Shown piece by piece: positions 6,562 through 10,812 of a DNA stretch of 10,812 nt. The DNA lies in NCBI GenBank assembly GCA_013297545.1, contig JAAFHH010000027.1:3464-14275 (forward strand). Direction: 5' to 3'. The notes beneath the pieces were generated by a model. That model made no database searches. It saw only the letters and a list, made by a program, of their open reading frames with translations, and had not been told where the DNA came from. The translations under genes and the position numbers were made by a program. Every line of letters begins with the position of its first letter. Positions within the stretch are counted from its first letter, which is position 1. The stretch is from Alphaproteobacteria bacterium (GTDB lineage: Bacteria; Pseudomonadota; Alphaproteobacteria; Elsterales; Elsteraceae).

Positions 6562-6821
6562 TGCTTCCAGCGGCCACTGCTGTGGCGTCCCGTGCGAATG
6601 TCGCTTATGGTATCCGCCAACACGCCGACGATCGCTTCTTCGCCGTGGTAGCGGCTGTACCAGCTGACCCCGGCGCCGATCAGCACGGCAGACACCAGCG
6701 CCGGGTCGATGCCGCGTTCCAGGCAATCGCCAATCGCGCGCAGCACAACACCTTTCGCGGCTTCGAAGGCTTCATCTTCGCAGTCGTCGGACGAGATGGC
6801 GACGGCTTGCTGCATGGCCAT
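6558..6821 (-). CDS. Small hypothetical protein translationally coupled to kynA
   Basis: An 87-residue protein that I do not recognise. The N-terminal third is acidic (SSDDCEDEAFEAA). The middle has a helical, mildly hydrophobic stretch (GIDPALVSAVLIGAGVSWY, about residues 38-56). The tail ends DIRTGRHSSGRWKQ. There is no signal peptide or clear membrane helix. The start at 6821 is preferred because GGGAG lies 9 bases upstream; an in-frame ATG at 6860 would add 13 residues but has a poor ribosome binding site and sits almost at the predicted transcription start. The TGA overlaps the kynA ATG (ATGA), so the two are co-transcribed and probably translationally coupled. This suggests a role linked to the dioxygenase, but that is inference only. 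Confidence 0.7.
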   Translation of the reverse strand: MAMQQAVAISSDDCEDEAFEAAKGVVLRAIGDCLERGIDPALVSAVLIGAGVSWYSRYHGEEAIVGVLADTISDIRTGRHSSGRWKQ

Positions 6822-6877
6822 GGTCTGGCACTCCCGGCCGATGGCGGGCGGAAGCTCCATCGGCCCGGCATCGTAAC

Positions 6878-6906
6878 CCTAGTTTCCCTGTGGTTGCCAA
6901 GGTCAA
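6878..6906 (-). promoter_or_regulatory. Candidate promoter for the small gene-kynA operon
   Basis: On the minus strand, TTGACC (6901-6906) is followed after 17 bases by ACTAGG (6878-6883). The -35 overlaps the stop codon of the nucleotidyltransferase gene. Transcription would start near 6870, about 50 bases before the preferred start of the 87-residue protein. The -10 is imperfect. Confidence 0.4.
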
Positions 6907-7256
6907 TCCGGCACGACCGGCAGAGGTGCGGCAAAGAGGGCGGCGGCGTCGAACAGCGGCAGCAGCACTTGGTCGATGTGCGCCTTCAGGCTGGGGCTGT
7001 CGAGGCGGTCGTACACGACGACATCGACCGAGACGGGCAGAGGGCTGTCCTCAAGGGCGACGCGCAACTCGCTCGCCTCACCGGTCGAGACTGGCCCATA
7101 CAGCACGAGATCAATGTCGGAGTTTGGTCGATGCCGGCCGGTCGCGCGCGAACCGAATAGGCCGGCGGCGGTCGCACTTGGAGCGGTGATCGCGATCGAA
7201 AGGCGTAGGATCCGCACCCAACGCTCCGGCATACCATGACGAGGCGCGCTGCTCAT
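6903..7256 (-). CDS. MNT-family nucleotidyltransferase antitoxin (MntA / HI0073-like)
   Basis: A 117-residue minimal nucleotidyltransferase. The fold signature GS-X10-DID is intact: Gly35-Ser36 in LFGSRATG, then Asp47 and Asp49 in SDIDL. The third acidic residue is probably Asp78 in VSVDVVVYD. The C-terminal LKAHIDQVLLPLF is typical of the family ending. In characterised HepT/MntA modules this protein neutralises the HEPN toxin by transferring AMP groups from ATP to a Tyr of the toxin; that activity is inferred here from the motifs. Its ATG overlaps the stop of the HEPN gene by 4 bases (ATGA). A second ATG 24 bases downstream (codon 9) could be the start instead. The gene ends inside the -35 region of the next transcription unit. 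Confidence 0.86.
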   Translation of the reverse strand: MSSAPRHGMPERWVRILRLSIAITAPSATAAGLFGSRATGRHRPNSDIDLVLYGPVSTGEASELRVALEDSPLPVSVDVVVYDRLDSPSLKAHIDQVLLPLFDAAALFAAPLPVVPD

Positions 7257-7660
7257 CTCGGCGCAGTCCTGTCGAGGAGTGCCTGTAGCATCGGAAGCAC
7301 AACCGATTGGATGTGACGGATCATCGAATCGATGTCGCCGAACATATACGTATGGGACGTCTCATTGCGTAAACTGATTGTCGCGAGCCATGCTTCTCCA
7401 TCGGTGATCAAGCCCGCCTCAAACGCCGCTCGGATAACCGATCGTGGCTGCACGGCCTCAGGCCTTTGGCCACTCTCAGTGAGGAGGTCAGCAAGCAATT
7501 TCCAGCTCATCTCCCAGGACATCTCGAACGTGTGCACAACGGCGACGCCCCGAAGGTCCTCAGGGTCAGCCTCCCACGCTGCGCAGGCGCGGCGCAGCAG
7601 CGACAATGCCCTGGCGAGATGATCGCGCCGATAGGCGGAACGAGGAGTTGAATCGGTCAT
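7253..7660 (-). CDS. HEPN-domain toxin (HepT / HI0074-like substrate-binding subunit)
   Basis: A 135-residue all-helical protein of the HI0074 family. The key element is RNETSHTY (residues 98-105): Arg98-X4-His103 is the HEPN RNase motif, and X-Tyr105 completes the RX4HXY form in which the Tyr is the AMPylation target in studied HepT toxins. The segment FEMSWEMSWKLLADLL (about 46-61) is the typical helix of the family. Such toxins cleave RNA (tRNA in the studied case); the target here is unknown. The start at 7660 (ATG with AAAGG close upstream) is preferred over a TTG at 7699 that would leave no room after dinB. The base composition is lower in GC than its neighbours (27 of 60 bases in 7321-7380), which suggests acquisition by transfer. 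It is followed directly by its partner nucleotidyltransferase gene. Confidence 0.85.
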   Translation of the reverse strand: MTDSTPRSAYRRDHLARALSLLRRACAAWEADPEDLRGVAVVHTFEMSWEMSWKLLADLLTESGQRPEAVQPRSVIRAAFEAGLITDGEAWLATISLRNETSHTYMFGDIDSMIRHIQSVVLPMLQALLDRTAPR

Positions 7661-7702
7661 ATCGCCTTTCAGTGTCTCCCAAACCCGCCGCTCCGCCAAG
7701 CT

Positions 7703-8890
7703 TCAGCTGCTGGGTTCGATCAGATCCCGTTCGGCTCGTTCAGGATCGATCAGGCTCTCCGCACCGATGCCGATCAGGCGGAACGCGGTGCCGTCGGCGG
7801 CGGCGATCAGCATGGCTTCTGCCGCACCGTGCAGGATCGCGATGTCGTTGGTTGGCCGGTCGAGGGCGTGGTGGCGGGTGCGCAGCTCGAAGCCGGCGGT
7901 TTTCAGTTTCAGCACCGCGGTGCCCGCGCGCTTGCCGCTGGCGATGAGGCGCGGGCCCAAGCGCCGGGACAGGCGGTCGAGGATCTCGATCAGCCGGCGC
8001 GGCTCGGCTTCGGGTTGGTCGAGGGTGGTCTCGGTCGAGATACTCTTCAGCGGCCGCCGGCTCACCACCGGGCGGTCGTCCTGCCCGCGGGCGTAGGCGC
8101 CAAGGCGCAGACCGAAGGCGCCGTAGTGGCGGACCAGCGTGGCGTCGTCCAATCCCTGCAGGTCGCCGATGGTGCGCACACCGTCGGCCTCTAGACGCTG
8201 GGCGAGGGCGCGGCCAACGCCGTGGATCAGGCCGATCGGGCGGTTGGCCAAGAATGCTGGTGCCTCGGCCCGGCCGATCACCGCAAAGCCGCGCGGCTTG
8301 TCGAGGTCGGACGCGATTTTTGCCAGAAACTTGCAGTAGCTAAGGCCGACGGAGACGGTCACCCCCACCTCGCGCTCGATCGTGGTGGCGAGCTGGGCCA
8401 GCGCGCGCGCTGGCGTGCCCGGCACCTCGGCCAGGTCGAGATAGGCCTCGTCGATGGAAACGGACTCAACCGCCGGCGTCAGCTGGCGCATCAGCGCCTT
8501 CACCTGCCGGCCGACGCGCGCGTATTTGCCGTGATCGGGTCGAATCACCACCGCATCGGGGCAGCGGTCGAGGGCTTTGAACATCGGCATCGCCGAGCGC
8601 ACACCGAACTGCCGAGCGACATAGCAGCACGCCGCGACCACCCCGCGATTGCCGCCGCCGACGATCACCGGGCGGTGCATCAGCTCTGGCCGGTCGCGCT
8701 TTTCCACCGTGGCGAAGAAGGCATCGCAGTCGATGTGGGCCAAGCGCAGGGCGTGCAGTTCCGGGTGCGCAACGATCCGGGGTGCGGCGCACACGGGGCA
8801 GCGCTTGGGCGGATGCAGCGCCGCACCGCTGGCCGCACAGCCGCGGCACACCCATGCCCCCTTGTCTGGTACCGGATCGATTACACTCAT
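7703..8890 (-). CDS. dinB: DNA polymerase IV (Y-family, translesion), zinc-ribbon variant
   Basis: A 395-residue Y-family polymerase that copies damaged DNA. The catalytic residues are Asp54 (HIDCDAFFATVE, with Phe58-Phe59 at the steric gate) and Asp147-Glu148 (SIDEAYLDL). The palm and fingers contain CCYVARQFGVRSAMPMFKA, and the thumb is preceded by GLSYCKFLAKIASDLDKPRG. The C-terminal half is the little-finger domain (SISTETTL and onward). The first 50 residues hold CxxC-x12-CxxC (Cys15, 18, 31, 34), a probable zinc ribbon seen in alphaproteobacterial DinB and lacking in E. coli. The start at 8890 is the most reasonable ATG; the open frame continues to a TTG at 9031 that would overlap divK. 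The ribosome binding site is poor. An obvious QLxLF clamp-binding motif at the C-terminus (ending ERDLIEPSS) was not found. Confidence 0.94.
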   Translation of the reverse strand: MSVIDPVPDKGAWVCRGCAASGAALHPPKRCPVCAAPRIVAHPELHALRLAHIDCDAFFATVEKRDRPELMHRPVIVGGGNRGVVAACCYVARQFGVRSAMPMFKALDRCPDAVVIRPDHGKYARVGRQVKALMRQLTPAVESVSIDEAYLDLAEVPGTPARALAQLATTIEREVGVTVSVGLSYCKFLAKIASDLDKPRGFAVIGRAEAPAFLANRPIGLIHGVGRALAQRLEADGVRTIGDLQGLDDATLVRHYGAFGLRLGAYARGQDDRPVVSRRPLKSISTETTLDQPEAEPRRLIEILDRLSRRLGPRLIASGKRAGTAVLKLKTAGFELRTRHHALDRPTNDIAILHGAAEAMLIAAADGTAFRLIGIGAESLIDPERAERDLIEPSS

Positions 8891-8933
8891 GTCTGCAGCA
8901 TGCGCATCGACAAACCACCATGCATCGGCTTTA

Positions 8934-8947
8934 GTTCGCACGGGTTC
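8934..8947. promoter_or_regulatory. LexA-like half-site pair upstream of dinB, spacing off by one
   Basis: Direct repeats GTTC (8934-8937) and GTTC (8944-8947) are separated by 6 bases, 43 bases upstream of the dinB ATG. The alphaproteobacterial LexA box is GTTC-N7-GTTC, so the site resembles it but has one base too few. It is reported as a weak candidate only. Confidence 0.2.
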
Positions 8948-9013
8948 GCCGCCACGCACCACACTGTCTTGTGCGCGGCCTTGCGCACCCCGAAGCGTCG
9001 CGCGGTTTTGCGC

Positions 9014-9019
9014 AGGAGG
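9014..9019 (+). promoter_or_regulatory. Shine-Dalgarno fixing the GTG start of divK
   Basis: AGGAGG, 5 bases before GTG at 9025. The frame is open upstream to an ATG at 8971, but this ribosome binding site and the family start (short lead-in before TILIVEDNELN) place the start at 9025. Confidence 0.85.
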
Positions 9020-9024
9020 AACGA

Positions 9025-9390
9025 GTGCCAAAGACGATCCTGATCGTCGAGGACAATGAGCTCAACATGAAGCTCTTCCACGATCTGCTAGAGGCGCAGG
9101 GCTACCAGACGATTCAATCCCGCGATGGTATGGAGGCGTTGAAGCTCGCCCGCCTGCACCGGCCCGATTTGATCTTGATGGATATCCAGCTGCCAGAAGT
9201 CTCCGGCCTCGAAGTCACGAAGTGGCTGAAGGAAGATGACGAACTGAAGGTGATCCCAGTCATCGCGGTCACGGCGTTCGCCATGAAGGGCGATGAGGAA
9301 AAAATTCGCGAAGGCGGGTGTGAAGACTACCTCGCCAAGCCGATTTCCGTCGTTAAGTTCCTTGATACCGTCAAGCGTTTCCTAGGTTAG
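9025..9390 (+). CDS. divK: Single-domain response regulator DivK
   Basis: A 121-residue stand-alone receiver domain. The acidic pocket is in ILIVEDNELNMK, the phospho-acceptor Asp in LILMDIQLPEVSG (about residue 53), the switch Thr in VTAFAMKGDEEK, and the conserved Lys in LAKPISVVKF. The strings DNELNMKLFHDLLEAQGY and SGLEVTKWLKEDDEL are close to Caulobacter DivK. DivK is phosphorylated and dephosphorylated by PleC and DivJ, and acts on DivL-CckA to lower CtrA activity, so coordinating polarity and the cell cycle; this is known for Caulobacter and inferred here. The start is GTG with a strong AGGAGG. The gene is 6 bases ahead of pleD, as in other alphaproteobacteria. No CtrA box (TTAA-N7-TTAA) or GANTC methylation site was found in the 134-base upstream region. 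Confidence 0.96.
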   Translation: MPKTILIVEDNELNMKLFHDLLEAQGYQTIQSRDGMEALKLARLHRPDLILMDIQLPEVSGLEVTKWLKEDDELKVIPVIAVTAFAMKGDEEKIREGGCEDYLAKPISVVKFLDTVKRFLG

Positions 9391-9396
9391 TGACAG

Positions 9397-10812
9397 ATGC
9401 CTGGTCGTGTACTGATCGTCGATGACATTCTGCCGAACATCAAACTGCTCGAAGCAAAGCTGACGAGCGAGTATTACGACGTGCTCTCGGCCGACAATGG
9501 CCCGGCCGCTATTCGGGTGGCTAAGGCGGAATCGCCGGATCTCATCCTGCTCGACGTTATGATGCCGGAGATGGATGGGTTCGAGGTCTGCGAGCGCCTA
9601 AAGGCCGATCCAGAGACCTACCATATCCCGATAATCATGGTGACCGCCCTGTCCGATACGGCCGACCGGGTGCGCGGCCTGGAAGCCGGGGCGGATGATT
9701 TCCTCTCCAAGCCCGTGCGCGATACACCACTGTTCGCCCGGGTGCGTTCGCTGATCCGCTTAAAGCAGCTGATGGACGTTTGGCGCGTGCGCGAGACGAC
9801 GTCGAACCGCTTGGGCCTGGCACCGACCTCGGTCGCGTCCCAGCAAGACATCACGCCGGGCAACATTCTGCTGGTCGACGACAGCGCGATCGACAGTGCG
9901 GCGATCAGCGAGGCGCTCTCGGTCGAGCGGCACCACCTTGTGCGGGTGGAGACAATCGACAAGGCGATGGAGGCAATTGGCCGCCAATCGTTCGACCTCG
10001 TGTTGCTGGCTCTCCACATCGCCTCAGGCGATCCGCTGCGGTTGGCGAGCCTGGTGCGCAGCCATGTCGATGAGACCGTGCGCGCGATGCCGATCCTGCT
10101 GATGGCCGAAGACGATGGCGACATGATGCAAATCGCCAAAGCCCTCGACCTTGGGGTCAGTGACTATGTCATGAAGCCGGTCGATCGCCAGGAACTGGTC
10201 GCCCGGGTGCGCACGCAGATCCGGCGCCGGCGCTATCAGAGCCGCCTGCGCGCGCACTATGAAACCTCGATCACGCTTGCGACCACCGACGCCCTGACGG
10301 GTGTGCCGAACCGGCACTATTTCGATACGCACTTGGAACAGCTGTTCAGCCGGGCGATCGAAACCCAAAAGCCGCTGTCGATTGCGCTGTGCGATGCCGA
10401 TCACTTCAAGCGCGTCAACGACACCTACGGCCACGCCATTGGTGACGAAGTGTTGATGGAACTGGCCAGGCGCTTGGGCCGCAACCTGCGCAGCCTCGAC
10501 CTCGTTGCGCGCATTGGCGGCGAGGAGTTTGTCGTCATCATGCCGGATACGCCGCCCAGCCAAGCGCTGCGGATTTCGGAACGCCTGCGCAGCAAAGTCG
10601 CCGAAGAACCCTTCCTGGTCGGCGACGGCCTGCGCTTGCCGATCACCACCTCGATCGGTGTGACCGCCCACGGCCCCGATGACGCGATCGCGACCGACTT
10701 GCTGAAGCGGGCGGATGAGGCGATGTACCGCGCCAAGCGCGGCGGGCGCAATCAAGTGGTCGGTGACTTCCCAACGCAGATCGAAGGCGATACCGCCGAG
10801 GGCGAAGGCGCT
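9397..10812 (+). CDS. pleD: Diguanylate cyclase response regulator PleD (3' end beyond window)
   Basis: The frame stays open through 472 codons to the last base, so the stop lies outside. The order is REC1, REC2-like, GGDEF. REC1 (about 1-125) has Asp9-Asp10, phospho-acceptor Asp53 (LILLDVMMPEMDG) and Lys105. The second receiver (about 155-275) is degenerate: Ala205 stands where the Asp should be, though Asp161-Asp162 and Lys260 remain; it serves as a dimerisation adaptor in Caulobacter PleD. The cyclase domain (about 295-455) has the active-site GGEEF (374-378) and an intact inhibitory I-site RSLD (365-368) five residues earlier. It makes c-di-GMP from two GTP when phosphorylated REC1 drives dimerisation, controlling the swarmer-to-stalked transition in Caulobacter. 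After the GGDEF domain comes an acidic tail (QIEGDTAEGEGA), already longer than the 454-residue Caulobacter protein. The start ATG is 6 bases after the divK stop. Confidence 0.95.
   Translation, partial: MPGRVLIVDDILPNIKLLEAKLTSEYYDVLSADNGPAAIRVAKAESPDLILLDVMMPEMDGFEVCERLKADPETYHIPIIMVTALSDTADRVRGLEAGADDFLSKPVRDTPLFARVRSLIRLKQLMDVWRVRETTSNRLGLAPTSVASQQDITPGNILLVDDSAIDSAAISEALSVERHHLVRVETIDKAMEAIGRQSFDLVLLALHIASGDPLRLASLVRSHVDETVRAMPILLMAEDDGDMMQIAKALDLGVSDYVMKPVDRQELVARVRTQIRRRRYQSRLRAHYETSITLATTDALTGVPNRHYFDTHLEQLFSRAIETQKPLSIALCDADHFKRVNDTYGHAIGDEVLMELARRLGRNLRSLDLVARIGGEEFVVIMPDTPPSQALRISERLRSKVAEEPFLVGDGLRLPITTSIGVTAHGPDDAIATDLLKRADEAMYRAKRGGRNQVVGDFPTQIEGDTAEGEGA

Noticed and set aside
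6562..6726. N-terminal extension of tryptophan dioxygenase
   Set aside because: The added residues are Arg-rich and antisense-like, overlap the 87-residue gene in another frame, and are not part of the family.
6822..6902. Possible attachment site or mobile-element boundary next to the toxin-antitoxin pair
   Set aside because: No direct repeats, integrase or tRNA end were found; the transfer hint rests only on base composition.
8891..9031. N-terminal extension of DinB from a TTG at 9031
   Set aside because: It would overlap the divK start and ribosome binding site, and the extra 47 residues show no family similarity.
8222..9043. 273-residue plus-strand open frame opposite dinB
   Set aside because: It is antisense to clear DinB catalytic motifs, has low-complexity His/Arg-rich composition, and overlaps the divK start.
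9618..10755. Minus-strand open frames opposite pleD
   Set aside because: They are antisense to the well-conserved receiver and GGDEF domains and have no recognisable family features.

Overview
The window looks like chromosomal DNA of a GC-rich alphaproteobacterium, probably Rhodospirillales-like. The main evidence is a DivK-PleD pair, a DinB polymerase with an N-terminal zinc ribbon, an S9 protein with a long N-terminal extension, and a promoter of the CTTGAC-N17-CTAnAn type in front of rplM. No IS element, integrase, CRISPR array, tRNA or rRNA is visible. Genes are tightly packed; the longest gene-free stretch is about 176 bases.

Left part (14-4564, minus strand). In transcription order: an ECHDC3-type crotonase-fold protein, a two-TM methyl-accepting chemotaxis protein, a YccU-type CoA-binding protein, and O-acetylhomoserine sulfhydrylase (MetY). 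The last two are 4 bases apart and form a clear operon. A hairpin at 1822-1853 overlaps the chemoreceptor stop codon. A perfect 18-base palindrome (4596-4613) lies between the crotonase gene and rplM.

Middle (4647-5755). The housekeeping rplM-rpsI operon (L13-S9) runs on the plus strand. It has a recognisable promoter, a short leader holding a G/C hairpin, and a long 3' hairpin whose arms run into the end of the convergent tryptophan 2,3-dioxygenase gene.

Right-middle (5734-8890, minus strand). In transcription order: dinB (translesion polymerase IV), a HEPN-MNT toxin-antitoxin pair of the HepT/MntA (HI0074/HI0073) class with a 4-base overlap, an unrecognised 87-residue protein, and tryptophan 2,3-dioxygenase (kynA), whose start codon overlaps the stop of the small gene. 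A candidate promoter separates the TA pair from the small gene-kynA unit.

Right end (9025-10812, plus strand). divK and pleD are 6 bases apart and diverge from dinB. DivK is the single-domain regulator that controls the cell-cycle kinases, and PleD is the c-di-GMP synthase acting beside it in polar development. pleD runs off the window still open after 472 codons.

Most of the window is ordinary core genome. The parts most worth a second look are the 18-base palindrome, the 87-residue protein coupled to kynA, the lower-GC HEPN-MNT pair, the RNA hairpins around the ribosomal operon, and the dinB-divK divergent region. I see no strong evidence for an undescribed multi-gene system.
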